Shown piece by piece: positions 1-8,606 of a stretch of 64,000 nucleotides of DNA. Origin of the DNA: Trebonia sp963822615 (GTDB lineage: Bacteria > Actinomycetota > Actinomycetes > Streptosporangiales > Streptosporangiaceae). The stretch is from positions 1,054,001 to 1,118,000 of the forward strand of contig CAWGIM010000001.1 of the NCBI GenBank assembly GCA_963822615.1, read 5' to 3'. The notes under the pieces are model-generated. The model was not told the DNA's origin, did no database searches, and worked only from the letters and a program-made list of their open reading frames with translations. A program made the translations under genes and the position numbers. Positions within the stretch are counted from its first letter, which is position 1, and each line of letters starts with the position of its first letter.

Positions 1-1
1 T

Positions 2-1360
2 GACCGGCTTGGCCAGCGCCGGCTGTTCATGGCCGGGCTGGTGCTGTTCACCGCCGGGTCGCTGGCGTGCGCGCTGGCCCCGGATGCCCTGTCGCTCGAG
101 CTGTTCCGTGCGTTCCAGGGGATCGGCGGCGCGGTGCTGTTCGCCACCGGCACGCCGCTGCTGCGGGCCGAGTTCTCCGGGGCCGCGCTGCCGCGCGCGC
201 TTGGCGTGTTCGGCGCCACGATCGGCGGCGCCACCGCGATCGGGCCGCTGGCCGGCGGCGCGCTGACCGACGCGTTCGGCTGGCGGTCGATCTTCTTCAT
301 CAACCTGCCGGTCGGCGTGGCGGTGTTCGCGGCCGGGGCGGCCCGGCTGGGCGAGTCCCGGGGCCCGGCCGGCGGGCGGGCCGACTGGCCGGGGACCGCG
401 GCGATCACCGTGGCCCTGACCGCCCTGATGTTCGCGCTCATCCGCGGCAACGCCGTCGGCTGGGCGAGCACCCAGATCATCATCTTGTTCGCCGTCGCCG
501 CGGTGGCACTGGCCGGCTTCATCGGCTGGGAGTTGCGGGCCGCCGCGCCCATGGTCGACCTGCGCCTGTTCGCACAGCGCGGCTTCGCCGCCACCGGGCT
601 AGTGGCGTTCGCGGTCTCGGCCACGGTCATCGGGGTGATCAGCTACCTGGCGCTGTACCTGCAAAACACCCTGGACTACACCCCCGTCCAGGGCGGCCTG
701 CGGTTCCTCGCGCTGTCGCTGGTCTCCTTCGCGGTCGCCCCGCTCACCGGCCGGCTCATCGGCCGGGTGCCGATGCGGGTGCTGCTTGCCACGGCCATGG
801 TGGCCGCCGCCGCGGGCCTGGCCTCGATGGCCCGGCTGTCGGCCGGCTCCGGCTGGCTGGTGCTGCTGCCCGGTCTCATCCTGACCGGGATCGGCCTCGG
901 CATTTCCTCCACCGCGCTGACCACGGCGGCATTGTCGGCGGTGGAGCCGGCCCGGGCCGGGATGGCCGCGGGGACGGTGAACACCCTGCGGCAGGTCGGC
1001 ACCGCGGCCGGCGTCGCGGTGCTCGGGGCGCTCTTCACCTCCCGGGTGACCGCCGCCACGCTGGGTGACCTGGCCGCGCTGCCGGGTGCCGCCGCCGTCA
1101 AGGACGGGCTGGCGGCCGCGGTCGGCTCCGGCGCCGGCACCCGGGTCGCGGCGGGGGTGACGCCGGCCGCCCGCGCCGCCGTCGCCCACGCCGCCCGCGC
1201 CGGAACCGCCTCCGGGCTTAACGACGTGCTGCTGGTGGCGGCGGCGCTCGCCGCGGCCGGCGCGATCGCCGGATTCGCCTTCGGACCCGACCGTGCCCCG
1301 GCCGCGGAACCGGCGGCCGTCCGGGGCAGGCCGCTGGCCGCCCAGGACGAGGTCAGCTGA
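2..1360 (+). CDS. MFS drug:proton antiporter, DHA2-like (5' truncated by window)
   Basis: This is the C-terminal ~450 residues of an integral-membrane multidrug exporter; the start lies before base 1. The reading frame is open from base 2 and begins in the MFS loop 2-3 motif (DRLGQRRLF). The next helices contain GVFGATIGGATAIGPLAGGAL, close to motif C of antiporters, then WRSIFFINLPVG, a hallmark of the 14-TMS DHA2 group. About ten further hydrophobic segments follow, and the tail is Ala/Pro-rich. Its stop overlaps by 8 bases the convergent gene at 1353-1910. The substrate cannot be inferred. Confidence 0.9.
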   Translation, partial: DRLGQRRLFMAGLVLFTAGSLACALAPDALSLELFRAFQGIGGAVLFATGTPLLRAEFSGAALPRALGVFGATIGGATAIGPLAGGALTDAFGWRSIFFINLPVGVAVFAAGAARLGESRGPAGGRADWPGTAAITVALTALMFALIRGNAVGWASTQIIILFAVAAVALAGFIGWELRAAAPMVDLRLFAQRGFAATGLVAFAVSATVIGVISYLALYLQNTLDYTPVQGGLRFLALSLVSFAVAPLTGRLIGRVPMRVLLATAMVAAAAGLASMARLSAGSGWLVLLPGLILTGIGLGISSTALTTAALSAVEPARAGMAAGTVNTLRQVGTAAGVAVLGALFTSRVTAATLGDLAALPGAAAVKDGLAAAVGSGAGTRVAAGVTPAARAAVAHAARAGTASGLNDVLLVAAALAAAGAIAGFAFGPDRAPAAEPAAVRGRPLAAQDEVS

Positions 1361-1910
1361 CGGCGTTCTTCAGCCAGCCGCGGGCTCGCTGCTGCGGACG
1401 CTGCTGCTCGCCCTGCTGGGCGCCGAGCACGACCAGTGCGCCGGTGAGGACCGGGGTGGCCCACTGCAGGATCCGGAGCCGCTGCTGAGTCCGGGCGACG
1501 TCGTCCGGGGTGGCCTCGCTGGGCACGGTGCCGCTCTCGGTGTAGGCGTCGCTGCCCGTCTTGGCCAGCTTCGCGCCCAGCACTCCGCTGTAGGCGGTGG
1601 TAGCGAGCGCGGCGGCCGTCAGCACGATCTTGACGGCGGTGTTGGCGCCCACGCCGGACTGGTTGCGGACCCGGTCGCGGTGGGCCAGCAGCAGCCCGCC
1701 CCCGCCTGCCAGGTGGGCGGCGATTGCCGCGGCGGAGACCGGCGCCCACCGGGCCCAGCCCGATGACGAGACCTTCGTCCGCTCGACCGGGTTGCTGATG
1801 TCACCCGACGCGCCGTTCAGGCCGACGGCGCCCATCAGGGACCCGCCGAACCAGGCGGCAGCGCCCAGGTCGTGCAGGGACCGGACGACCGTGTTGCGGT
1901 TGCTGCTCAT
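1353..1910 (-). CDS. Actinobacterial membrane protein, unknown function
   Basis: A 185-residue protein with about four hydrophobic segments (roughly residues 15-30, 50-72, 90-112, 150-165) and a charged C-terminus rich in Gln and Arg. The N-terminus (VVRSLHDLGAAAWFGGSLMGA) resembles a family of conserved actinobacterial membrane proteins of unknown role. The ATG at 1910 has a clear AGGAG ribosome site. It lies 31 bases after the transaldolase gene on the same strand, so it probably ends the catalase-transaldolase transcription unit. Its last codons overlap the end of the convergent MFS gene. Confidence 0.75.
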   Translation of the reverse strand: MSSNRNTVVRSLHDLGAAAWFGGSLMGAVGLNGASGDISNPVERTKVSSSGWARWAPVSAAAIAAHLAGGGGLLLAHRDRVRNQSGVGANTAVKIVLTAAALATTAYSGVLGAKLAKTGSDAYTESGTVPSEATPDDVARTQQRLRILQWATPVLTGALVVLGAQQGEQQRPQQRARGWLKNAVS

Positions 1911-1941
1911 GTGACTCCTTGACGTGGTGATGACCGGCGGA

Positions 1942-3063
1942 TTAGCGGTGCCGGTCCAGTTCGGCGGCGACGGTAGCCCCCAGCTCGCCCCAGCTCTTCT
2001 CGAACTTGGCCAGGCCGTCGCGCTCGAGGTAGTCGGTGACGTCGTCGAAGTCGACGCCCGCGGCTGACAGCTGATCCAGGAGGCGGCGGCTGTCGTCGCC
2101 GGTTCCGGTCATGGTGTCGCCGCTGACCTGGCCGTGGTCGGCGAAGGCTTCCAGGGTCGGCCCCGGCATGGTGTTGACGGTGCCGCGCGCGATCAGCCCG
2201 GCGACGTACTTGGTGTCCGGGTAGGCGGGGTTCTTGACCCCGGTGGAGGCCCACAGCGGACGCTGCGGCCGGGCGCCGAGGCGGGCGAGCCGCTGCCAGC
2301 GCTGGCCGGCCGTCACCTCCTGATAGGCCTGGTAGGCCAGGCGGGCGTTGGCGATCGCGGCCGTGCCCTTCAGCCGGGCGGCCTCGGGAGTGCCGAGGTG
2401 ATCCAGGCGCGCGTCGACCTCGGTGTCCACCCGGGAGACGAAGAAGGAGGCCACCGACCTGATCACGGCCAGGTCGAGGCCCGCGTCGTGCGCTTGTTCC
2501 AGGCCGGCCAGGTAAGCGTCCAGGACGGCGCGGTACCGGTCCAGGGAGAAGATCAGCGTCACGTTGACGCTGATGCCGCGGGCGACCGTCTCGGTGATCG
2601 CCGCCAGCCCTTCCCTGGTGGCCGGGATCTTGATGTACAGGTTGTCGCGGTTCACCGTCTTCCACAGCAGGCGGGCCATCTCCGCGGTCGCCTGGGCGTT
2701 ATGGCACAGCCGCGGGTCGACCTCGATCGACACGCACCCGTCGAGGCCCGCCGTGCCGTCGTACACCGGCGCCAGCACGTCGCACGCGGCGCGGACGTCA
2801 TCGGTGGTCACCGTGAACACCGCCGTGTCGACGTCGGCCTTGAGGGCGGCCAGCTCAGCGAGCTGCTGGTTGTAGCGGTCGCCCTTGGACAGGGCGGACG
2901 CGAAGATCGTCGGGTTGCTGGTCACCCCGACGACGTGGCGGGTGGTGACGAGCCGCTGCAGGCCGCCGCCGGCCAGCAGCTCGCGGGACAGGTCGTCCAG
3001 CCACACCGCCACCCCGGCGGCGCTCAGGTCGGCCAGCGGGTCATGTTCTGGGTGGTGAGTCAT
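1942..3063 (-). CDS. tal: Transaldolase
   Basis: Transaldolase moves a dihydroxyacetone unit between sugar phosphates in the non-oxidative pentose phosphate pathway, in the cytoplasm. The 373-residue length fits the longer actinobacterial Tal type. Visible family features are VWLDDLSRELL and GVTSNPTIFASAL near the N-terminus, the acidic EVDPRL strand, the Schiff-base lysine strand YIKIPAT (about residue 145) and NVTLIFSL. It lies only 18 bases after the catalase gene and is probably co-transcribed with it. Such pairing would let NADPH supply rise with peroxide defence; that link is inference. Confidence 0.95.
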   Translation of the reverse strand: MTHHPEHDPLADLSAAGVAVWLDDLSRELLAGGGLQRLVTTRHVVGVTSNPTIFASALSKGDRYNQQLAELAALKADVDTAVFTVTTDDVRAACDVLAPVYDGTAGLDGCVSIEVDPRLCHNAQATAEMARLLWKTVNRDNLYIKIPATREGLAAITETVARGISVNVTLIFSLDRYRAVLDAYLAGLEQAHDAGLDLAVIRSVASFFVSRVDTEVDARLDHLGTPEAARLKGTAAIANARLAYQAYQEVTAGQRWQRLARLGARPQRPLWASTGVKNPAYPDTKYVAGLIARGTVNTMPGPTLEAFADHGQVSGDTMTGTGDDSRRLLDQLSAAGVDFDDVTDYLERDGLAKFEKSWGELGATVAAELDRHR

Positions 3064-3081
3064 GTGCTTCCGTTCGGGATA

Positions 3082-5181
3082 TCAGGGGGTGAGGACGGGG
3101 GGGACGGCGGAGGCCATGACGGCGGGCGCCCGGTCCCACGCCCGGTGCAGGCCGACCGCGGCCGCGAGCTGGTCGGTGAACGACTTCCCGGCCGCGGGGC
3201 CGGTCACCACGCCCGGAGCGTCCGCGGTGATGCCGGCTGCCGCCAGGATCACGCTCCCGTCGCCCCAGGCGCCCATTGCCTTGCAGTGGCGGAATGCCTC
3301 CTGCAGGAGGATGGTCAGCTTGATGTCGCCGGTCGGGGTGGTGCCGCCGGCGACGACGAGGGCGTCGAACTCGACCGAGCGGGCGGTCAGCAGCGTCCGG
3401 TCGACCGTTTCCTGGCGGTCACCGCTGCCCAGGACACCGCCGACCGGGGCGATGACCAGGGCGGTCGCGCCGAGCTTGGCGGCCGCCAGCCTGACCTTGC
3501 CGATGCCCGCCAGGTCGGCGCCCGAATCGGCGATGATGCCGATCGTGCGGCCGGCGATCGGGCCGGGCTGGGTGACGACCTGGGAGAGGGCCGGGGACAG
3601 GGCCGCGTCAGCGGGCGGCGAGCCGGCCGGGGCGGGCAGGCCGAGGCCCGCCGCGACCTGGGCGCAAAGGTCGGCGTCGACGTTGGCCAGCACCTGCAGC
3701 TCGCGCTCCTTGATGGCTTGCTCATAGCATTTGCCGAGCTCGAACGTGAGCGCCTCGATGATGTGGGCCTGCTCCAGCGGGGTGAGGCTGCGGTAGAACA
3801 TCGCCGGCTGGGTGAAATGGTCCTCGAACGAGACCGGGCTGCTGCGGACCACCGCGCCCGCGACCGGGCGCGCGGTCTGCACGTAGGCGCCCTGGTCGGC
3901 CGTGGCCACCAGCGGCTGGCCGCCGTCGATGCTGTTGGGGCGGTAGGGGGCCAGGCCGGCCGGGACGGCGCCCTGGTGCATGCCGTCGCGGAGCATGTCG
4001 TTGACCGGGCAGTGCGCCTGGTTGATGGGCAGCTGGGTGAAGTTCGGGCCGCCGAGGCGGGTGAGCTGCGTGTCGAGGTAGGAGAACAGCCGCGCCTGCA
4101 TCAGCGGGTCGTTGGTGACCTCGATGCCGGGCACCAGGTTCCCGGTGTGGAACGCGACCTGCTCGGTCTCGGCGAAGTAGCTGGTCGGGTTCCGGTTCAG
4201 GGTCAGCTTCCCGATCAGCTGCACCGGGGCGAGCTCCTCGGGAACGAGCTTGGTGGGGTCGAGCAGGTCGATGCCCTCGAAGCTGTCGGTGCCGTCATCG
4301 GGCATCACCTGGATGCCCAGCTCGTACTCGAGGAACGCGCCCGCCTCGATGCCGTCGGCCATGTCCCGGCGGTGGAAGTCCGGGTCGACCCCGGCCGCGA
4401 TCTGCGCTTCCTCCCACACCAGGGAGTGCACCCCGGCGGCCGGCTTCCAGTGGAACTTCACCAGGCTGCTCTCGCCCGCCTCGTTGACCAGGCGGAAGGT
4501 GTGGACCCCGAAGCCCTCCATCGTCCGGTAGGACCGCGGGATCCCGCGGTCGCTCATGTTCCACAGGACGTGGTGGGTCGCCTCGGTGTGCAGCGACGCG
4601 AAGTCCCAGAAGGTGTCGTGCGCGGACTGGGCGCCCGGGATCTCCAGGTCGGGCTGCGGCTTGGCCGCGTGGATGACGTCAGGGAACTTGATCCCGTCCT
4701 GGATGAAGAAGACCGGCATGTTGTTGCCGACCAGGTCGAAGGTGCCCTCCGCGGTGTAGAACTTCACCGCGAACCCGCGGGTGTCCCGTACCGTGTCGGC
4801 CGAGCCGCGCGAGCCGAGCACGGTGGAGAAGCGGACGAAGACGTCGGTCTGCAGGCCCTTGCTGGCCAGGAAGCCGGCCTTGGTCACCGACCGGCCGGTG
4901 CCGTAGGACTCGAAGGTGCCGTGCGCCGCGGCGCCGCGCGCGTGGACGACCCGCTCGGGGATGCGCTCGTGATCGAAGTGGGTGATCTTCTCCCGGAGGT
5001 GGAAGTCCTCCATCAGGGTCGGCCCGCGCTCCCCCGCCTTCAGCGAGTGATCGGTGTCGGGCAGCCGCAGGCCCTGCGCCGTGGTGAGGAACTCGCCCGC
5101 CTCTTCCTGCACCGCCGCCGGTGATCCGGCGGGTGTCGCGGGGGTGGTGGAGTTCTTGCCGTTCGGGCTTGACTTAGCCAT
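3082..5181 (-). CDS. katE: Large-subunit haem catalase (KatE/HPII type)
   Basis: Monofunctional catalase, 699 residues, decomposing hydrogen peroxide. The order is an N-terminal extension, the catalase core, and a C-terminal DJ-1/flavodoxin-like domain (from about residue 545) typical of HPII-type large catalases. Seen are the distal His motif (ERVVHARGAAAHG), the distal Asn strand (GNNMPVFFIQD), FSTVLGSRGS, and the proximal haem Tyr motif RLFSYLDTQ. The ATG at 5181 is preferred over one 39 bases upstream because AGGAG precedes it at good spacing. It heads a minus-strand unit with transaldolase. Confidence 0.95.
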   Translation of the reverse strand: MAKSSPNGKNSTTPATPAGSPAAVQEEAGEFLTTAQGLRLPDTDHSLKAGERGPTLMEDFHLREKITHFDHERIPERVVHARGAAAHGTFESYGTGRSVTKAGFLASKGLQTDVFVRFSTVLGSRGSADTVRDTRGFAVKFYTAEGTFDLVGNNMPVFFIQDGIKFPDVIHAAKPQPDLEIPGAQSAHDTFWDFASLHTEATHHVLWNMSDRGIPRSYRTMEGFGVHTFRLVNEAGESSLVKFHWKPAAGVHSLVWEEAQIAAGVDPDFHRRDMADGIEAGAFLEYELGIQVMPDDGTDSFEGIDLLDPTKLVPEELAPVQLIGKLTLNRNPTSYFAETEQVAFHTGNLVPGIEVTNDPLMQARLFSYLDTQLTRLGGPNFTQLPINQAHCPVNDMLRDGMHQGAVPAGLAPYRPNSIDGGQPLVATADQGAYVQTARPVAGAVVRSSPVSFEDHFTQPAMFYRSLTPLEQAHIIEALTFELGKCYEQAIKERELQVLANVDADLCAQVAAGLGLPAPAGSPPADAALSPALSQVVTQPGPIAGRTIGIIADSGADLAGIGKVRLAAAKLGATALVIAPVGGVLGSGDRQETVDRTLLTARSVEFDALVVAGGTTPTGDIKLTILLQEAFRHCKAMGAWGDGSVILAAAGITADAPGVVTGPAAGKSFTDQLAAAVGLHRAWDRAPAVMASAVPPVLTP

Positions 5182-5316
5182 CGTTTCTCCTGTCGCGGAA
5201 GGCGCAGGCGATGGCTTCACCTGTCACCAACCATACAGGAGGGCCGGGGCCGCCCGGCGGCCGGGCGCATCAGGGCGGTGGACCTTGTTTGCCGTCGCTG
5301 TCAGCGGGGAGACCTG

Positions 5317-6102
5317 GTGACCGATGACGGACCCGGCCGAGAGGGGGCAGGAACATTGAGCGGCAGCGATCAGCAGAACCTGATGGAGGTCACCGGCCGC
5401 AGCGCGGCATCGCTGGAGATCCTGGCCCGCACGCTGCACGTGAAGAACGCGGAGCTGCAGCCCACGCTCGACGCCATCGCGTCCACGGCGGTGGCGATGC
5501 TGAGTCCCGCCCGGTACGCCGGCCTGACCGTCGTCTCGCGGGGCGAGCTCATCCCCCGGGCCACCACCGGCGAGCCGCCCCTGCTGCTCGACCACCTGCA
5601 GCAGAAGCTGGGCGACGGCCCGTGCATCAACGCCGCCAAGCACCAGCGCATCTTCCGGATCGAGGACACCCGCGAGGAGCTGCGCTGGCCGGAGTTCACC
5701 GCGGCGGCGGTGCGGCTCAACGTGCGCAGCATGCTGTGCGTGCCGCTGTGGATCGACGAGCGGGGCCTGGGCGCGCTCAGCCTGTACGCCGACGAGGCCG
5801 CGGCCTTCGGCGACCCGCACGAGCGGGTCACCAGCCTGCTGGCCACGTTCGCCGCCCTCGCCCTGGCCGAGGCGCAGCACGCTGACCAGTTGCACGACGC
5901 GCTGGCCAACCGGGACGTCCTCGGGCAGGCCAAGGGCATTCTGATGGAACGGCACGGCCTCAGCGCTGACGCCGCCTTCAGCGTCTTGTCGCGGGTCTCT
6001 CAGGCCGAGAACCTGAAGGTGGCCGAGATCGCCCGCCGCTTCGTGCAGACCGGCAGGCTCCCCGGCGGCCCGGGCCCGGAGGGCGGCGTGGCGGCGCCCT
6101 GA
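5317..6102 (+). CDS. GAF and ANTAR domain regulator
   Basis: About 261 residues. A GAF sensor domain (roughly residues 30-165) is followed by a C-terminal ANTAR RNA-binding domain, seen in VLGQAKGILMERHGLSADAAF and the following Sq-x-N-x-K helix. ANTAR proteins bind paired RNA hairpins and act as antiterminators, usually under signal or kinase control; this is family knowledge. A GTG at 5317 preceded by GGGGAG at 5306-5311 is the best start; an ATG at 5278 and a TTG at 5356 are in frame. It stands alone, divergent from the catalase unit. Its target is not visible. Confidence 0.9.
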   Translation: MTDDGPGREGAGTLSGSDQQNLMEVTGRSAASLEILARTLHVKNAELQPTLDAIASTAVAMLSPARYAGLTVVSRGELIPRATTGEPPLLLDHLQQKLGDGPCINAAKHQRIFRIEDTREELRWPEFTAAAVRLNVRSMLCVPLWIDERGLGALSLYADEAAAFGDPHERVTSLLATFAALALAEAQHADQLHDALANRDVLGQAKGILMERHGLSADAAFSVLSRVSQAENLKVAEIARRFVQTGRLPGGPGPEGGVAAP

Positions 6103-6518
6103 CGCGGTCGCGACGCGGCCAGCCATGACGACCTCGGGTCTTCCAGCCCGGAAAGGGCTGAACGCGCTGGTGTTGTCCAGATTCACCCTAGTCGCATTTA
6201 TCCAGGCCAGCGACTTATAGCACAAAGCCGTTAACTTGAGCTGTCGACGAGGCGCGCGGGCGCCAGCTTCCCCCAGGCGGCGGTATTGTTGCGGAACTTT
6301 TTTGCAGTTTGGAAATAATTGTGCGTGATAGCCCCACTTTATTTCCACTCTGAGCCATTGGCCTGCGGCTACGTGACCAGAGTGGCGGTAGTGGCGCGGC
6401 TCGCGGGCGGCGGCGCCCGCCTGACTTAGTGGCATTGGGTCATAGCACCACGAAGTTAACTGCCTTGTGGCGAGCCGCCGCTCGCAGAACGCTATTGTGA
6501 GCGAAGAGGAGACCAACC
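6103..6518. other. AT-richer intergenic region with an imperfect direct repeat
   Basis: This stretch holds no supported gene and is visibly richer in A+T than its surroundings. Two 22-base segments, 6215-6236 and 6440-6461, match at 17 positions and both end in GTTAACT after an ATAGCAC core. The second lies about 60 bases before the small gene at 6519, so a regulatory role is possible but unproven. Confidence 0.4.
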
Positions 6519-6824
6519 ATGACGGCAACGCTGAAGGTGACGCACAAGGCGATCGGCGTCGAGGTCCGCCGGGGCACGTACGAGGTTGTGCTGGACGGGG
6601 AGCGGGCCGGGTCACTCGAGCTGAACAGCACGTTCGAGACGCCGGTGGAACCCGGACGGCACACCGTGCAGGTCCGCGAGGGCCGGAACTCCAGCCGGAC
6701 CAAGGCCTTCGACGCGGCCGAGGACGAGGTCGTCGCCTTCCGCTGCAGCGGCAAGAGCATCTTGCCGGTCTTCCTGCTGTCCTTCGCCGTTCCCAGCCTG
6801 GCCCTGTCGCTCCGTCGCGAGTAG
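6519..6824 (+). CDS. Small membrane-anchored protein, unknown
   Basis: A 101-residue protein. A beta-rich N-terminal part (about residues 1-75), with a Gly-Arg-His-Thr-Val-Gln-Val strand, looks like a PEGA-type or immunoglobulin-like fold. One hydrophobic C-terminal helix (SILPVFLLSFAVPSLALSL) is followed by Arg-Arg-Glu, suggesting a tail anchor. The start at 6519 has a strong GAGGAG site. Similar short proteins are common in actinobacteria, but I know of no function. It is convergent with the SDR gene and separated from it by 10 bases. Confidence 0.75.
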   Translation: MTATLKVTHKAIGVEVRRGTYEVVLDGERAGSLELNSTFETPVEPGRHTVQVREGRNSSRTKAFDAAEDEVVAFRCSGKSILPVFLLSFAVPSLALSLRRE

Positions 6825-6834
6825 CGGCTCGCGG

Positions 6835-7560
6835 CTAGCTCCCGCCCAGGGTGGCGCCTCCGTCAACGGTCAGCACGGTTCCGGTGACGAAGCGGTTCTC
6901 CATCAGGTATAGGTGCGCCGCGGCGATCTGGTCCGCTTCCCCGATCGACTTGGTGAGCGTCTGCCCGGCGAGGGCCGCGAACAGGGCGGCCCGCTGCGGC
7001 TCAGGAACCGAGTCCCACAGCGGCGTCCGGATCGCTCCCGGCCGGACCGCGTTGACGCGGACCGGGGCGAGCTCGGCCGCCAGGCCCCGGGTCAGGCCCT
7101 CGATGGCGGCGGCGGCGCCGGCCGCGAGCGCCGTACCGGGGGCGGGGCGGACGGCGACCGTCCCGGACGTCAGCACGACCGAGCCTCCCGGCCGCAGGCG
7201 CGGCGCCGCGTGCTTGACCGCGGCGACGGCTCCCCAGAAGCGGACCTCGTACAGCTCCCGGGCGGCGTCGAGCGGCAGGTCCGCTAGCGGCTGCGGCCGC
7301 ACCGTGTCGCCGGCCGTGTAGACCATGTGGTCGAGCTCGCCGACGCGCGCGAACAGGGCGGCGACGTCCGCCTCGTCCCGGGTGTTGACGGCGGCACCGT
7401 CACTGGTGTCCGGCAACTGCGCGAGCGCGGCCTTCAGGCGGCCCGCGTCGCTCGACGCGATCGTGACCGCCGCCCCGGCCAGGGCGGCGGCGCGGGCCGC
7501 CGCCAGTCCCATTCCTGAACTGCCGCCGATGATGACGACGCGCTGGCCGGAAAGTCCCAT
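6835..7560 (-). CDS. SDR family oxidoreductase (atypical active site)
   Basis: A 241-residue Rossmann-fold short-chain dehydrogenase. The cofactor motif GGSSGMG is at residues 12-18, the active-site Ser strand VVLTSGT is present, and PGAIRTPLW and the C-terminal TGTVLTVDGGATLGG are typical. The usual Tyr-x3-Lys is replaced by Ala and Gly residues before AIEGLTRGLA. A recognised SDR subfamily with the TSGTxAxRP signature also lacks it, so this need not be decay. It is divergent from a TetR gene, with two palindromic operators between them, and is probably that regulator's main target. Confidence 0.9.
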   Translation of the reverse strand: MGLSGQRVVIIGGSSGMGLAAARAAALAGAAVTIASSDAGRLKAALAQLPDTSDGAAVNTRDEADVAALFARVGELDHMVYTAGDTVRPQPLADLPLDAARELYEVRFWGAVAAVKHAAPRLRPGGSVVLTSGTVAVRPAPGTALAAGAAAAIEGLTRGLAAELAPVRVNAVRPGAIRTPLWDSVPEPQRAALFAALAGQTLTKSIGEADQIAAAHLYLMENRFVTGTVLTVDGGATLGGS

Positions 7561-7587
7561 GGCGCCTGCTCCTCTGCCTACGAAGGT

Positions 7588-7608
7588 TGATGACTCACTG
7601 AGTCATCA
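7588..7608. promoter_or_regulatory. TetR-type operator 1 (perfect palindrome)
   Basis: A 21-base perfect inverted repeat: half-site TGATGACTCA, one spacer base, then its exact reverse complement. It lies in the SDR/TetR intergenic region, 28 bases before the SDR start, and starts 33 bases (about three helical turns) from a near-identical second copy. Site and spacing suggest cooperative binding by the neighbouring TetR protein on one DNA face. Confidence 0.75.
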
Positions 7609-7620
7609 GCTTAGCAGCGA

Positions 7621-7641
7621 TGATAACTCACTGAGTCATCA
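7621..7641. promoter_or_regulatory. TetR-type operator 2 (near-perfect palindrome)
   Basis: Second copy of the 21-base palindrome, with one mismatch between arms (TGATAACTCA against TGAGTCATCA). It ends 5 bases before the first possible start codon of the TetR gene, so bound repressor would block its own transcription. Confidence 0.75.
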
Positions 7642-7646
7642 CTGTT

Positions 7647-8249
7647 ATGATGGCGGACGTGCCGCGATGGGACCCCTGCGCCGAAGACCGGCTCCGCGCG
7701 GCCGCGCTCGAGCTGTTCCTCGAGCACGGGTACGAGAACGTCACCGTCGCGCAGATCACCGAGCGGGCCGGGCTGGCCCGGCGCTCGTTCTCCCGTTACT
7801 TCGCCGACAAGCGGGACGTGCTGTTCCCCGGGTCGCAGCAGCTTCCGGCCGTGCTCGCCCGCTCCGTCCGGCACGCTGACGGCACCCTCTCCCCCTTCGC
7901 GGCCCTGCTGACCGCGCTGGTGGAGGTGGCCGGCCTGCTGGCCGACGAGGCCCCGCTCGCCGCGCAGCGGCGCGCGGTCGTCCAGGCCAGCCCGGAGCTG
8001 CAGGAACGGGGGCGGACCAAGTTCGCCGCGGTAACTGAGGCGGTAGCGGACGCGCTGCGGGACCGGGGCGCCGCCTCATCGGAGGCGACGCTGCTCGCGC
8101 AGGTCGGCGTCGCCATCTTCCGCACCGCGTTCGAGCGCTGGACCGACCAGCCGGACGACGCCGGCCTGCCAGCCCGCATCCGGGAGGCGGCAGCCGATCT
8201 GGCGGCCAGCCTGGGCGCGGTGGACTTCGCCGCGCTGCCCCGCCCGTGA
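7647..8249 (+). CDS. TetR family transcriptional regulator
   Basis: About 200 residues. The N-terminal helix-turn-helix is seen in LRAAALELFLEHGYENVTVAQITERAGLARRSFSRYFADKRDVLF, shown here as the family pattern; the C-terminal half is a helical ligand/dimer domain. ATG codons at 7647 and 7650 have no ribosome site because an operator lies directly upstream. A TATGAT at 7646-7651 could be a -10 element, in which case a leaderless GTG at 7659 would be the start. It probably represses itself and the divergent SDR gene. The ligand is unknown. Confidence 0.9.
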   Translation: MMADVPRWDPCAEDRLRAAALELFLEHGYENVTVAQITERAGLARRSFSRYFADKRDVLFPGSQQLPAVLARSVRHADGTLSPFAALLTALVEVAGLLADEAPLAAQRRAVVQASPELQERGRTKFAAVTEAVADALRDRGAASSEATLLAQVGVAIFRTAFERWTDQPDDAGLPARIREAAADLAASLGAVDFAALPRP

Positions 8250-8270
8250 CCAGGACAACTCTCGGCCGTC

Positions 8271-8504
8271 ATGAACGATGTCACATCAACTCATCAGCAC
8301 TACACCATCACGCGCAACGGTCGCCCGGTAGCGGTTGTCCTGCCAGTCGACGATCTTGAGTCACTAGAAGAAACCATCTTCTGGCTGGAGCGCGAGATCG
8401 CCCGGCTGCGCGCCGGCGAGCCAAGCGCGGACGGCCCCGACATCAGCGGCGACGAGATGGCGGCGATCATGGACCGCCGCCGGCGGGAGGCCGGGCGCGC
8501 GTGA
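8271..8504 (+). CDS. Phd/YefM-type antitoxin
   Basis: A 77-residue protein with the antitoxin N-terminal DNA-binding strand pattern (HYTITRNGRPVAVVLPVDDLESLEET) and a charged C-terminal toxin-binding helix (DEMAAIMDRRRREAGRA). In type II modules such a gene is followed by a RelE/ParE-type toxin. Here only a short tail of such a toxin follows, so this looks like an orphaned antitoxin. It starts 21 bases after the TetR gene with no obvious ribosome site. Confidence 0.8.
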   Translation: MNDVTSTHQHYTITRNGRPVAVVLPVDDLESLEETIFWLEREIARLRAGEPSADGPDISGDEMAAIMDRRRREAGRA

Positions 8505-8555
8505 GTGATCGACATCGCGGACCGGTCGGACATCTACCATCCGGGACGTAAGTAG
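8505..8555 (+). pseudogene. C-terminal stump of a RelE-like toxin
   Basis: Directly after the antitoxin stop, a 16-codon open frame reads VIDIADRSDIYHPGRK before TAG. This matches the usual end of RelE-family toxins, where a hydrophobic strand is followed by His/Asp-Arg-x-x-x-Tyr. The first ~70 codons expected of such a toxin are absent. The simplest reading is a deletion that removed the toxin body and left the tail. The match is short, so it rests mainly on position beside the antitoxin. Confidence 0.5.
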
Positions 8556-8606
8556 GCCTGCTGGTTCCGCGTAGCGGGTGGCCGCGATGGCCGCTGCCCG
8601 TGACGG

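Noticed and set aside
2134..5124. A 996-codon open frame on the plus strand
   Set aside because: It lies wholly antisense to the transaldolase and catalase genes, whose motifs are complete; it is a by-product of high G+C and has no recognisable domain.
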